Translations under genes and position numbers: made by a program | Assembly (NCBI GenBank): GCA_017475045.1 | Contig: JAFVGH010000102.1 | Location: 1-57,541 of the forward strand | Direction of reading: 5' to 3' | Source of the DNA: Fibrobacter sp. | GTDB taxonomy: Bacteria; Fibrobacterota; Fibrobacteria; Fibrobacterales; Fibrobacteraceae | Length of the DNA stretch: 57,541 nt | Shown: piece after piece, positions 31,313 through 39,741 of the stretch | How the letters are laid out: each line of letters begins with the position of its first letter | How positions within the stretch are numbered: position 1 is the first letter of the stretch | The notes under the pieces: model-generated | Told to the model about the DNA's origin: nothing | Seen by the model: only the letters and a program-made list of their open reading frames with translations | The model's database searches: none

Positions 31313-31960
31313 ATGGGTAAGTCGAATGAAAAGTGGCTATGGCTGCCGGACTGGGCGTCGGACTTGTCCTTGTGGCAAGACGACTTGACAGAAGTCGAAT
31401 CTTCTGCCGGTCATACATTTGTTCCCTACGAAGAGATGGTGGATAACCTAGATGACCTGTACAAGGTATCCGGACTTTCCAAGGCCGATGTAGTGGTTGG
31501 TTGGGGAATGGGGGCTTTCCTTCTGCTGATGAACCACGACAAGAAACCTGCAGCGCAAAGATGGATACTACTTTCTCCCTACGCTGATTTTTGCGACGAA
31601 GATAGCGACTGGACGGAGACGAATCTCCACTTTATGGCGCGGCAGATGCAGACGACTACAGAACCAGGCCTGAATTCCTTTGCGGAACAGTTTGAAGATG
31701 AATTCGGCGAGTGGCAAGATGACTGGATGGACTGCGCAAAGAAAATGAGTGCCGAAAAGTTGGCCAGGGGCATTATGTACTTGGCCGATCACAAAGTAAC
31801 CGAACCACTCAAGGACTGTAGTGGAGTCGAAGTGATATACGGTCGCATGGACCGTGCGGTACCGCCGGCCCAGACCTTGAAACTCAAGGATCTTATGCCG
31901 GGGGCGGTATTTAAGGAACGCCCCAAGGCCGGGCACTGGCCTCCACAGCTTTTGCTATAG
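31313..31960 (+). CDS. Alpha/beta-hydrolase-like protein lacking the nucleophile
   Basis: 215 residues. The ATG at 31313 (AGAGGA upstream) is preferred over the longer frame at 31265. The layout resembles BioH/BioG-type hydrolases: WLPDWASDLSLWQ opening, VVVGWGMGAFLLLM elbow, DRAVPPAQTL acid segment and KAGHWP with the catalytic histidine. In the elbow, G-x-S-x-G reads G-W-G-M-G, so the serine is replaced by glycine (codon GGA), and classical serine hydrolysis is not expected. It may bind rather than cleave its ligand. The stop overlaps the convergent lnt stop by 6 bp. Confidence 0.75.
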   Translation: MGKSNEKWLWLPDWASDLSLWQDDLTEVESSAGHTFVPYEEMVDNLDDLYKVSGLSKADVVVGWGMGAFLLLMNHDKKPAAQRWILLSPYADFCDEDSDWTETNLHFMARQMQTTTEPGLNSFAEQFEDEFGEWQDDWMDCAKKMSAEKLARGIMYLADHKVTEPLKDCSGVEVIYGRMDRAVPPAQTLKLKDLMPGAVFKERPKAGHWPPQLLL

Positions 31961-33880
31961 TCTTGATGTTCTGTGCCTGCGTTGACGAATGCGGCACGTA
32001 ATAGCTGCAACTAGGTAGACAGCGAAGAAATAGAGCAGGGCAGTTTCAAGATAATCGCCGATGTGCTGGTACAGGGTGTCCCTGGTTTTCAACTGCATCT
32101 TGCGCTGGATGACGGCATCCTCGAAAATGGGTGTGTTCAGGTCCATGTGTCCATACTGGTCAATGAATACGGAAACACCGCTGTTGGCAAGTCTTGCTGC
32201 CGGGAATCCGTTTTCGATAGCACGGTAACGTACCAGGTTCAAATGTTGGTAGGGTGCAGTGCTGCGACCGAACCAACCATCGTTAGTAATGTTCACCATG
32301 AACCTTGATCCTGCACGGATGGCGTCTCGTACCAGGTCTCCGAAGATGGCGTCATAGCAGATGAAAGGGGTCCACAGGAAGGGCCCGTATACAGGCGTTT
32401 CTTTGCCGGGAACAAAGTCCCCTTCGCCAAGATCCACGTAGTTCAGGATGGGGAAAATGTCATCGAAGGGGATCCTCTCGCTGAAAGGAACCAGGTGCTT
32501 CTTGATATACCGCTGTGGGAAACTGCCGTCGTTTGGTGTAAACAAGAACGAGGCGTTGTAGATCTCGTAACGACGTACGGCATCGGGGGCCCTATTCCGC
32601 TTGAAATCAAGGGCGCCTACCAGGATGCTGGCGTTCATGCGGCTAGAGATTTTGTGTAGTTGGGCTATGGTAGTGGGCTGCCTGCGGATGTGGTCTGGTA
32701 TGGCGGTCTCTGCCAAGATAATCAGGTCGGTCCCGTTCTTGACGCTGTCCTTGACCATGCCGAGGGTCTTGTCGATAATGCGTTCGTATCGCTCCTTGCT
32801 CCATTTTTCCCCTTGCTGTATGCAGGGTTGCACCATGGCGATTTGCGGGGTGTGTTCTCCATCGCTCCCGTAGAAGGGTGCCGCTTCGGGGGCGGCCAAG
32901 GTGATTTTCCCATGAACGAGCAGGATTCCGAGAATCAGAATGGGAAGGGCGAATGGCCATTTGGCTTTTAGTCCGGTTTTTCCCAGTGCGCTTGCAACCA
33001 GCATGTTGCTTGCGACAATCAGGGTTGTGTACCCGAAAATGCCGATTATGGAAAGGGCCTGTAGAAGTTCTAGGTAGTTACCGAAGGTATAGCCCAGATG
33101 ACTCCAGGGAAAGGCGAAATCTCCGCGGGTGCGGGTCATTTCAAGGGCAGCATAGAAAACAGGATAGAGAATCCAGAAAATCCGGAGGCCCTTGATTTTG
33201 ATGTCCTTGACGAGGGTGTAGACAAATGCCGCTACGACACTGTAGGCACTGAAGAAGGCAACCAAAAGTACCACGCCCAAGAAAATGATGGCCGACGGCG
33301 CGGTCTCCACGTTCATGACGTTGAAAATCCAGTAGTAGTTGATGCCGTTGTAGACCATGCCCGACCAGAAAGTGGCGAAGATGGCCGAACTTCGGCTGTA
33401 GCGGTTCATGACCAAAAACCAGGGGACCAGCAATAGCAGGGCGGCTGGCCCTAGGGGGAGTGGCGGAAACGCCAGGGCCATGGCGCCCCAGGCGATAGTA
33501 GAAAGGAACAGGGCTGTCCGGGAATCCTTTTCACGGAGTCTCTTGAAATTCCAGAGGCCGAATCGGAACAGCAGGTAGAGCCCCAGGGGAATGAATGTTA
33601 CGGAAATCTGGACTAGGCCTGCATGGCCCGATACCAGGTAATCCAGTGCCAGAAAAAGAAAAGCCAAAGAGGCGTAACTATAGACAAACCGGTTGAAAGG
33701 CTTACGGGCATTCTTGACAAAGAGGAACGGCAGGGCGACAATGAAGGGAATGAACTGGGGTTTCCAGGTGTAAAGTCCGGGATTGTCGGGAATGACAAGA
33801 TAGATGCCCAGTTCTGCTAAAAGCAGAAGTCCGAGAAAAATCCAGTACGCTTTTGGCAGAGTTTTAATTACCTCTCTCAC
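31955..33880 (-). CDS. lnt: Apolipoprotein N-acyltransferase
   Basis: 641 residues, GTG start overlapping the rsmI stop by 4 bp. Adds the third acyl chain to the lipoprotein N-terminal cysteine. An N-terminal multi-helix domain (about 1-330; LAFPPLPLGPAALLLLVPW, DFAFPWSHLGYTFG) precedes a nitrilase domain with catalytic Glu (ILAETAIP), Lys (YIKKHLVPFSERIPF) and Cys (TPFICYDAIFGDLVR), then a NDGWFGRSTAPYQHLNLVRYRAIENG block and a last helix. Longer than E. coli Lnt (512) because of extra N-terminal helices. Fits the many lipoproteins in this window. Confidence 0.95.
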   Translation of the reverse strand: MREVIKTLPKAYWIFLGLLLLAELGIYLVIPDNPGLYTWKPQFIPFIVALPFLFVKNARKPFNRFVYSYASLAFLFLALDYLVSGHAGLVQISVTFIPLGLYLLFRFGLWNFKRLREKDSRTALFLSTIAWGAMALAFPPLPLGPAALLLLVPWFLVMNRYSRSSAIFATFWSGMVYNGINYYWIFNVMNVETAPSAIIFLGVVLLVAFFSAYSVVAAFVYTLVKDIKIKGLRIFWILYPVFYAALEMTRTRGDFAFPWSHLGYTFGNYLELLQALSIIGIFGYTTLIVASNMLVASALGKTGLKAKWPFALPILILGILLVHGKITLAAPEAAPFYGSDGEHTPQIAMVQPCIQQGEKWSKERYERIIDKTLGMVKDSVKNGTDLIILAETAIPDHIRRQPTTIAQLHKISSRMNASILVGALDFKRNRAPDAVRRYEIYNASFLFTPNDGSFPQRYIKKHLVPFSERIPFDDIFPILNYVDLGEGDFVPGKETPVYGPFLWTPFICYDAIFGDLVRDAIRAGSRFMVNITNDGWFGRSTAPYQHLNLVRYRAIENGFPAARLANSGVSVFIDQYGHMDLNTPIFEDAVIQRKMQLKTRDTLYQHIGDYLETALLYFFAVYLVAAITCRIRQRRHRTSRL

Positions 33881-34563
33881 AGCCCGCTCTTATCCTTTGG
33901 ATTGAAGATCAGTACAAACTCCCCTTTAGGCGGTCGGCTCTTGAAACGCTCTAGGATTTCGGTGGGGGTGCCGATCAGGTGTTCTTCGAACTTCTTGGTC
34001 AGTTCCCGCATCAGCGCAATCTTGATATCCCCGAAAACGGTGCGGATTTCGTCTACGAACTTGTCCACGTTGTGGGGGCTTGCGTAAAAGATCTGGGTGG
34101 CCTCTTCGTCTTTAAGCTTTTCTAGAAGGTGCAGGCGCTGGGCGCTCTTCTTGGGAGAAAAGTACTGGAAGGCAAAGTGGTCTGTAGGCATGCCGCTGCT
34201 CACCAGGGCGGTGACCATAGCGCAGGGGCCAGGGACTGCCCGTACATCGATACCCTCCCGTACGCATTCCCGCACCAGGTTGAAGGCCGGGTCCGCAATG
34301 CCTGGGGTACCGGCGTCGCTGACTAGGGCGATGTCCCCCTGTTCTTTCAGGTAGTTCACGTATTTCGGGGTGACGGCTTCTTTATTGAAGTCGTGATAGG
34401 CTTCCATGGGGGTAGAAATCCCGAAGTTGTCAAAGAGAATCCGCGTGTGGCGGGTGTCCTCGGCAAGTACCAGGGGAACTTCTTTCAATATGCGAACCGC
34501 ACGGTAAGTAATGTCTTCCATGTTCCCGATGGGGGTCGCCACAATGTACAGGGTATAAGCCAT
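33877..34563 (-). CDS. rsmI: 16S rRNA (cytidine-2'-O)-methyltransferase RsmI
   Basis: 228 residues. SAM-dependent 2'-O-methylation of C1402 in 16S rRNA. Tetrapyrrole-methylase fold with LYIVATPIGNMEDITYRAVRILKEVPLVLAEDTRHTRILFDNFGI, VSDAGTPGIADPAFNLV, PGPCAMVTALVSSGMPTDHFAFQYFSPKKSAQR and RELTKKFEEHLIGTPTEI. TAAATTTA lies 4 nt before the ATG. Middle gene of a lipoprotein-rsmI-lnt operon on the reverse strand. Confidence 0.95.
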   Translation of the reverse strand: MAYTLYIVATPIGNMEDITYRAVRILKEVPLVLAEDTRHTRILFDNFGISTPMEAYHDFNKEAVTPKYVNYLKEQGDIALVSDAGTPGIADPAFNLVRECVREGIDVRAVPGPCAMVTALVSSGMPTDHFAFQYFSPKKSAQRLHLLEKLKDEEATQIFYASPHNVDKFVDEIRTVFGDIKIALMRELTKKFEEHLIGTPTEILERFKSRPPKGEFVLIFNPKDKSGL

Positions 34564-34572
34564 GACCTAAAT

Positions 34573-35163
34573 TTAGTAATCGCTTCGGATGCCCATATCG
34601 GCATTGTAGCTGTAATTCAGCTCGAAGGCGAGCCTCTGGACCAGTTTTCGGTGCATGTCTCTGGAGGCTTTGTTCAAAAGGTCGCTGCGGAGTTTTCCAT
34701 AAAACTCGGCTCTGATGGTTTCTTCTTCTTTGTATTCCGCCTGCTTGGCAAGAACGCCGTCACAGAGAATTTGCACTCGCAACGTGTAGGTCCAGGTTTC
34801 GTCAATGGGCATTACGGGCCAGAAGGGAATTACGAACAAAGGAATACTCCAGGGACTTGCCTCGGCATTCTGGGCTACTTGGGCTTGAATGTTGGCGGAG
34901 CCTGTGCACCTGTCGCTAGGGTATACTTCTTGGGGAATGGCTTGATTGTATTCGTCTAGCAGGCCTTGTGCAAGCCAGAGGGTGTCGTTTCCTAAGATTA
35001 AAGGAATGTGGCTGAACAACACAGACGGGTCATTTTGCACTTTGGCCTGGTTAGCCGTAGTTTCTCGAACTGCATCTCCCTGGACCAGGTTTACAGAACA
35101 GGCGCTTATGAAAAGCGCTGGTCCACACAGCAAAAGTACCCAAATGTTTCTCCAGAACGGCAT
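34573..35163 (-). CDS. Lipoprotein of unknown function
   Basis: 196 residues. The lipoprotein signal MPFWRNIWVLLLCGPALFISAC gives a cysteine at about 22. The mature part contains beta strands such as LWLAQGLLDEYNQAIPQEVYPSDRCTGSANIQAQVAQNAEAS, a PLFVIPFWPVMPIDETWTYTLRVQILCDG core, and a helical C-terminus with EFYGKLRSDLLNKASRDMHRKLVQRLAFELNY. Starts the reverse-strand transcript that continues into rsmI and lnt. The shape recalls lipoproteins assembling outer-membrane components, but no family is recognised. Confidence 0.7.
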   Translation of the reverse strand: MPFWRNIWVLLLCGPALFISACSVNLVQGDAVRETTANQAKVQNDPSVLFSHIPLILGNDTLWLAQGLLDEYNQAIPQEVYPSDRCTGSANIQAQVAQNAEASPWSIPLFVIPFWPVMPIDETWTYTLRVQILCDGVLAKQAEYKEEETIRAEFYGKLRSDLLNKASRDMHRKLVQRLAFELNYSYNADMGIRSDY

Positions 35164-35265
35164 AGCCCTAATTTAGTATTTGCTTTTTCTATCATCCAGA
35201 TCACAAAATCCCACTTTTAGGGCAATTAATAGGTAAAAATTGGCTACATAGACTTAAATAGAGAT

Positions 35266-35273
35266 TAGATTTG
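35266..35273 (+). promoter_or_regulatory. TAnnTTTG box upstream of FISUMP lipoprotein gene
   Basis: TAGATTTG, followed by a 32-nt leader with AAGGAG before the ATG at 35306. Confidence 0.45.
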
Positions 35274-35305
35274 TATGAGCAAGAGACTTAATCAAGGAGA
35301 AAACA

Positions 35306-36865
35306 ATGAAAAAATTATTATGGACCTCGGGTATGGCGCTTGCCGCCGTGGTATGCCTCACTGCTTGCGATGATACATCCAGCAGCTCCTACGAAATTCC
35401 CACATACAAGAGCGACACGTCGCTTCCGGATACCTGCTCCATGGAAGTGGCCAAGGTGGACACCGCCTACTTTGCCTGCTTCGAGAACAAGTGGGTAGAG
35501 GTGACGGACAGTGCCACTGTCGAACAGCTCAAGGAAGGCCTGGACGAAGAAGAAATCAAGGCCAAGCTCGAAGAACTTGAAAGCCTATTGGTAAAGCCCG
35601 CCAACAATACCCCGAAGCCCACCTCTTCCAGTGCCCAAGGCGAAGTTGAAGGCTCTGGTGATGAGGGTGATTCTAGCTCATCTTCCGAAGAGGATGAACC
35701 TTCCAGCAGCTCCAAGAAAAAGAAGGATAAGGATGACTCTGGTGAAGGTGGTTCGGGCTCCGGAGAAGGCGGCGAATCCACCCCCAAGCGCAACGCACAG
35801 TTCAGCGTCATCGATGATTATGTCACCTGGAGCAAGGACGGAACAACGGCAACGCTAAACAGCGATATCGATCTGACAACGCTTCAGACGATCTTTACAA
35901 AAGCCAACAATTATCAAAATCTCGACATTGCAAGCAAAGAAGCTTTAACCACGGCCACAAAGGCTCTAGAAAGGTGGGGGTCACCTTTGAAAGCTGAAAT
36001 AGGAGACTTTCTTACATCAAAACGCGTGAGTGAAAAACTTGATAGCAATTTCTACATTCTGATTATTAACGGCTTGAAAAAAGGAGACATTGTCTATACG
36101 GATATTGCGCCAACAGGTTTGTGCGGCACATCATCCACATACGCCAAGAGAACTCAGTTCTGCACCAATGAAACCATTTACCCCCTGTGCAGTGGTAAAA
36201 CGTACGCCCCCAAAGAGCAGTTCTGCGACACCCGTGGAACCGGTACTATCTATAAGTACGTCACCATCGGATCGGGCAAGAAGCAGCAAACCTGGATGGC
36301 CGAGAACCTGAACTACGAGTATAAGGTCGAGGGCAAGACCTACGGTAATGTGTGCTACAAAGATTCAGATTGCAAAACGTACGGCAGATTCTACACGTAC
36401 AGTGCAGCCATGGATTCCGCAAAAACAAAATGTGGAAATCTCGGATGTGATGTAGAGGGGACCGTCCAGGGCATTTGTCCTGATGGTTGGCACCTTCCCT
36501 CCATTGATGAATGGAATCTTCTCGTAGAATCTGCAGACGAGGATGCGGGCCTTAAATTGGTCGCCAAGTCGGATGGCGGTTCCGATGAATTTGGTTTTGG
36601 AGTACGCTTGGCGGGAGAAATTTATTGGTATACCACATCGGGGAAAAAAGAGCTTAAGTATTACCTCAATGGAGAAATTGGTTTCTTCTGGTCAAAGGAT
36701 TACATAGCATCGGCAGGACAACATGATGGTTGGTCGCAGGCTGAAGCTGACGCACACTATGTCTATTTCTCTGTAGATGATGAAGGATATATAGGTGTTA
36801 CCACAGATGATGGAATCTCAATATCAGACATGCTCAACATCCGTTGCGTCAAGAACGCTGAATAA
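35306..36865 (+). CDS. FISUMP-domain lipoprotein
   Basis: 519 residues. Lipoprotein signal ending LTAC at about 21, a region with acidic helix (EQLKEGLDEEEIKAKLEELESLL) and a long Ser/Glu/Lys linker (about 108-165), a middle domain, then the Fibrobacter succinogenes major paralogous domain (FISUMP, TIGR02145) at about 315-518: KQQTWMAENLNYEY, KTYGRFYTYSAAMD, GICPDGWHLPSIDEWNLLVESADED, GFGVRLAGE..YFWS-type GFFWSKD, IRCVKN. FISUMP domains occur in dozens of copies in Fibrobacter surface proteins; the function is not established. AAGGAG before the ATG and a terminator after the gene. Confidence 0.88.
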   Translation: MKKLLWTSGMALAAVVCLTACDDTSSSSYEIPTYKSDTSLPDTCSMEVAKVDTAYFACFENKWVEVTDSATVEQLKEGLDEEEIKAKLEELESLLVKPANNTPKPTSSSAQGEVEGSGDEGDSSSSSEEDEPSSSSKKKKDKDDSGEGGSGSGEGGESTPKRNAQFSVIDDYVTWSKDGTTATLNSDIDLTTLQTIFTKANNYQNLDIASKEALTTATKALERWGSPLKAEIGDFLTSKRVSEKLDSNFYILIINGLKKGDIVYTDIAPTGLCGTSSTYAKRTQFCTNETIYPLCSGKTYAPKEQFCDTRGTGTIYKYVTIGSGKKQQTWMAENLNYEYKVEGKTYGNVCYKDSDCKTYGRFYTYSAAMDSAKTKCGNLGCDVEGTVQGICPDGWHLPSIDEWNLLVESADEDAGLKLVAKSDGGSDEFGFGVRLAGEIYWYTTSGKKELKYYLNGEIGFFWSKDYIASAGQHDGWSQAEADAHYVYFSVDDEGYIGVTTDDGISISDMLNIRCVKNAE

Positions 36866-36896
36866 TCTAAGCTAGCTGGTGTAACGGTTGAAATTA

Positions 36897-36925
36897 CCCG
36901 AGGTTCTATGAACCCCGGGTTTTCT
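36897..36925 (+). terminator. Terminator of FISUMP gene, abutting lpxH
   Basis: CCCG-A-GGTTC/GAACC-C-CGGG stem with a TAT loop, then TTTTCT. The Met codon at 36908 sits in this hairpin, so it is not the lpxH start. Confidence 0.75.
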
Positions 36926-36932
36926 ATATTTC
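36925..36932 (+). promoter_or_regulatory. TAnnTTTC box before lpxH
   Basis: TATATTTC, 5 nt before the ATG at 36938. Confidence 0.4.
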
Positions 36933-36937
36933 CTTTT

Positions 36938-37669
36938 ATGGAAAAGCCTGCCTTCTTTCTCGGAGATGCCCACTTGGGGGTAGACCCTCCTGGGGCGGTT
37001 CCTCATAGGGAAAAACTATTGATTGACCTTTTGGAATCCTGGAAGGGTAAGGCTGGCCATGTGGTTATCCTTGGTGACCTGTTTGAGTTCTGGTATGAAT
37101 ACCGTTATTATGTGAACAAGGAGCATTTTCCTTTGTTCTTTGCCCTAGCTGAGCTAGTGCGTTCGGGAGTCCAGGTCCATTTGTTACGGGGCAACCATGA
37201 CTTTGCCTATGGCGACTTTTTCCCGGAAAATCTGGGAGTCCAGGTCTGTTCTAACTTGAAATTGGATCTTCAGGGAAAAACTTTTTTCTTTACCCATGGC
37301 GATGGGGTTGCCCGTTCAGACTGGAGCTACCGCCTGTATCGCAAGATTTTGAATCTGCCTCTGAACCGGTGGCTGTTTAAGCAGATCCATCCGGACTGGG
37401 GCATGGCTCTTGCCCGATTTGTGGGTGGACATAGCCGTAAGGCGGGCATGGACCGTGAAATCAAGTTGGCCGAATACCAGGCTTGGGCCGAGAGGGTCAT
37501 GGAAAAAAATGGTTGCCAGGTTTGCGTGCATGGACATCACCATGTCCCCGGTATCTGGCCGGTCAAGTCTGGCCTGGTGGCGTCCCCCGGCGAATGGATA
37601 AAAAAACTCACCTACCTCAGATTAGAGGCAGGTGAGCTTTTCTTAGAAGAGTTTGGTAAGCTAGGCTAG
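36938..37669 (+). CDS. lpxH: UDP-2,3-diacylglucosamine diphosphatase (LpxH-like)
   Basis: 243 residues. Cleaves UDP-2,3-diacylglucosamine to lipid X in lipid A synthesis, on the cytoplasmic face of the inner membrane. Calcineurin-like metallophosphoesterase motifs: FFLGDAHLGV (D-x-H), VILGDLFEFW (GD), LRGNHDF (GNHD), FTHGDGV and HGHHHVP. The two-metal site is complete. The ATG at 36938, not 36908, is chosen because the latter is in the upstream terminator. The 3' end contains an intragenic hairpin (37607-37636) followed by CTTTTCTT. Confidence 0.92.
   Translation: MEKPAFFLGDAHLGVDPPGAVPHREKLLIDLLESWKGKAGHVVILGDLFEFWYEYRYYVNKEHFPLFFALAELVRSGVQVHLLRGNHDFAYGDFFPENLGVQVCSNLKLDLQGKTFFFTHGDGVARSDWSYRLYRKILNLPLNRWLFKQIHPDWGMALARFVGGHSRKAGMDREIKLAEYQAWAERVMEKNGCQVCVHGHHHVPGIWPVKSGLVASPGEWIKKLTYLRLEAGELFLEEFGKLG
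37607..37641 (+). terminator. Terminator-like hairpin inside the lpxH 3' end
   Basis: CTCACCT-A-CCTC/GAGG-C-AGGTGAG stem with AGATTA loop, preceded by an A-run and followed by CTTTTCTT; 28 nt before the lpxH stop codon ends. Confidence 0.35.
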
Positions 37670-38106
37670 TCCTGGTTACCCGCTTCGGTTGCGCGGGATT
37701 CCGTAGACTTCATCAACTTCTTGCTAGAGTTTTCACCCCAGATGGCGGCGACAAGGTCCGTGTTGGCGAACTTGTCCCAATAATCGTCGACCCAGCACCA
37801 ATGGTGCTTTTCACCCTTTTCGTCTACAATGACCCAGTCCTTGTGGACCGAGAATGTCAGTTCCTTGGGTTGGGGCTTGTAGAACGAATTGCCGGCGTCC
37901 TCGGGTGGATCGAGATAGATGGTCCACGCCTTGCCTTCGGTCCGCTTGTAGATGAACACGTTGAAAGCTATCAACACGGCAACGAAGATGATGGTCCACT
38001 TGTAGTTCTTCTTGGTCAGAAGAAAAATGTTCAACGCCAGGAGCAAAACGCTCACTGCGGCGAAGTTGTAGTGGATCGTGTAGAACGCCTTGAGTACGTC
38101 GATCAT
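37666..38106 (-). CDS. Membrane protein of unknown function
   Basis: 146 residues with two N-terminal membrane helices (about 12-30 and 36-53), then a mixed soluble domain with aromatic motifs (PPEDAGNSFYKPQPKELTFSVHKDWVIVDEKGEKHHWCWVDDYWDKFAN). Follows 38109 by 2 bp on the reverse strand, so the two are one operon, and overlaps the convergent lpxH stop by 4 bp. No family recognised. Confidence 0.68.
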   Translation of the reverse strand: MIDVLKAFYTIHYNFAAVSVLLLALNIFLLTKKNYKWTIIFVAVLIAFNVFIYKRTEGKAWTIYLDPPEDAGNSFYKPQPKELTFSVHKDWVIVDEKGEKHHWCWVDDYWDKFANTDLVAAIWGENSSKKLMKSTESRATEAGNQD

Positions 38107-38108
38107 TT

Positions 38109-38786
38109 TTAGCCTTTCTTAGCCTTTTGCGCCGCGATAAGCGGAGCAACACTGAAGGTGAGTGTTTTGCCGTTCACCTTGCAGTCTGTGCGGAAGCTCT
38201 TGGTGGGGAGTGCAATCCCATAAGAGGAAAGCGTGCCCATGAAAGAGGCGTTGGCATGGCTTGCAATGGTGCGGACGTTAATGAAGCCTTTCTTGCTGAA
38301 AGATAGTTTAAAGACCTTTTTGTTGGCGTCAAATTCTGCGGTCATGGTGTCGTTCTTGATGGTTTCCATGGCGGTGCAAGTGCGCTTGTCAAAAATGATG
38401 GTCCCGCGGGAGTCGATGGAGAGCATGGGAAGGCCAGCCGAGTTACGGCAGGCGATGGGTTCCCAGGCACCCTTCTTCTTGGCGGGGGCCTTTCCGGTAA
38501 ATACGACGCGGGAACCTTCTTTAGTCACGTTGTAGGCTCCGGTCACAATCGGGAAGCCGACGGCATTCAGGGCACCCTTGAAATACAGCAGGTAGCCGCT
38601 TCCGTTAGGCATGAAACGGTAGGATGTAGGCTTGAGGGTCTTGGAGGGGGTGACGGCGATACGCTTGCCAGACTTGTCTACTTCCAAATCTGCGTAGGGA
38701 GTCTTGTCTAGTTTCAATTCCTTGACGATTTCACCGCTAAACCGGATAAAACCGCGGATGTCCATCTTGATGATAAAGTTGTCCAT
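38109..38786 (-). CDS. Soluble protein of unknown function
   Basis: 225 residues, beta-rich, with no signal peptide or membrane helix. Many short strands (MDIRGFIRFSGEIVKEL, TPYADLEVDKSGKRIAVTPSKTL, SYRFMPNGSGYLLYFKGA, RGTIIFDKRT, KLSFSKKGFINVRTIASHANASF, KVNGKTLTFSVAPL) suggest a two-part beta-barrel or sandwich. AGAGGTGT precedes the ATG, and TATATTTA lies at 38854-38861. First gene of the pair with 37666. Confidence 0.65.
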   Translation of the reverse strand: MDNFIIKMDIRGFIRFSGEIVKELKLDKTPYADLEVDKSGKRIAVTPSKTLKPTSYRFMPNGSGYLLYFKGALNAVGFPIVTGAYNVTKEGSRVVFTGKAPAKKKGAWEPIACRNSAGLPMLSIDSRGTIIFDKRTCTAMETIKNDTMTAEFDANKKVFKLSFSKKGFINVRTIASHANASFMGTLSSYGIALPTKSFRTDCKVNGKTLTFSVAPLIAAQKAKKG

Positions 38787-38853
38787 TTTTATTTACACCT
38801 CTTTTTTGATTCCCAACGTGCATCTATTTAAAGAAGCCGGAGGGTTACACCGG

Positions 38854-38861
38854 TAAATATA
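38854..38861 (-). promoter_or_regulatory. -10/-7-like element before 38109-38786
   Basis: Reverse strand TATATTTA, 67 nt upstream of the ATG ending at 38786. Confidence 0.4.
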
Positions 38862-38933
38862 GCACAAAAAGCCGGTTTTGGCGCAGGTGTGGAGAAGATT
38901 ATCTTGGACCTTGTATACAAAAATCAGTATGAA

Positions 38934-39713
38934 TTAGTCCGAAGTGTAGCTGCGGAGAATTTTCATCAAAACGTCTCTAAACGAGGCCCCGTCTCGTTTC
39001 CAGACAGTTGCCCCTTTTAATTTTTGGATGCTTTTTTGGCTCCTTTCTGTAAATTGAACACGGTCCAGCAATATTCCAATTTGGTATATGGAAGAGGCGT
39101 TTTCCCCAGTATTTATGGAGTCTTTTGCTCGAACGAGGAACTCTGGGTAGAGGAATCTGTACTTGTATACAAGGGCTTCGGCAATGCTTTCGACGGGGTC
39201 TATCAGGATGAGCCTGGTTTGCTTATCTCTGTTGATGGATGCTGGGATGGTCCCCGTGCCACGGCCTACGATGTATTCCGGATGCTTCCCGTTTATCTGG
39301 GATGCGCATTCCAGGATCTCTCGGGAATCTCCGCCCCAGTTCTCTCCTGACGGCGTTCCCTTGTTGTTTCCAGAACCGCGGTAATTGAAGGTGGTGAGCG
39401 TGATTCCCTCTATGCTGTCCAGCTCGGCCAGGAACTGGGCGGCGTCCTCGTCGGCGTCGGGGTAGTAGAGCAGGGTGGGTGTTCCCGCTTCGCCCAGTTT
39501 CCAGCCTTCGAGAACGGTCCCGTCTTCTAGGGTGCAGCTGATGCCTTGGGCTTTCCCGTCAATGGCGGCGCGGGCTTCCTTATGGGGGATGGCCCTGGGG
39601 TAGGCGTTTCGCCGTTCTGTCAGGGCCAGGTAGAATACCATGCTCACGTAGATGACGGCGATAATCCCTACAAATCGTAACAGCTTGGCGGCGAGGTTCT
39701 TGATAAACTTCAT
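38934..39713 (-). CDS. Membrane-anchored alpha/beta-hydrolase-like protein without nucleophile serine
   Basis: 259 residues from the ATG ending at 39713; the longer frame has no ribosome-binding site. One N-terminal membrane anchor (about 13-32). The fold signs resemble Bem46/ABHD13 hydrolases: DGTVLEGWKLGEAGTPTLLYYPDAD, FNYRGSGNNKGTPSGENWGGDSREIL, an elbow EYIVGRGTGTIPAS and LILIDPVES. In the elbow the nucleophile is glycine (G-R-G-T-G), so hydrolysis by the usual mechanism is unlikely. A terminator-like hairpin lies 30 nt upstream of the start. Confidence 0.72.
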   Translation of the reverse strand: MKFIKNLAAKLLRFVGIIAVIYVSMVFYLALTERRNAYPRAIPHKEARAAIDGKAQGISCTLEDGTVLEGWKLGEAGTPTLLYYPDADEDAAQFLAELDSIEGITLTTFNYRGSGNNKGTPSGENWGGDSREILECASQINGKHPEYIVGRGTGTIPASINRDKQTRLILIDPVESIAEALVYKYRFLYPEFLVRAKDSINTGENASSIYQIGILLDRVQFTERSQKSIQKLKGATVWKRDGASFRDVLMKILRSYTSD

Positions 39714-39741
39714 GATTCCAATTTTAGAAAAATCCGTGGGG

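Noticed and set aside
36908..36937. Upstream Met codon of lpxH
   Set aside because: It lies inside the terminator hairpin of the preceding gene, and the LpxH domain begins right after the ATG at 36938.
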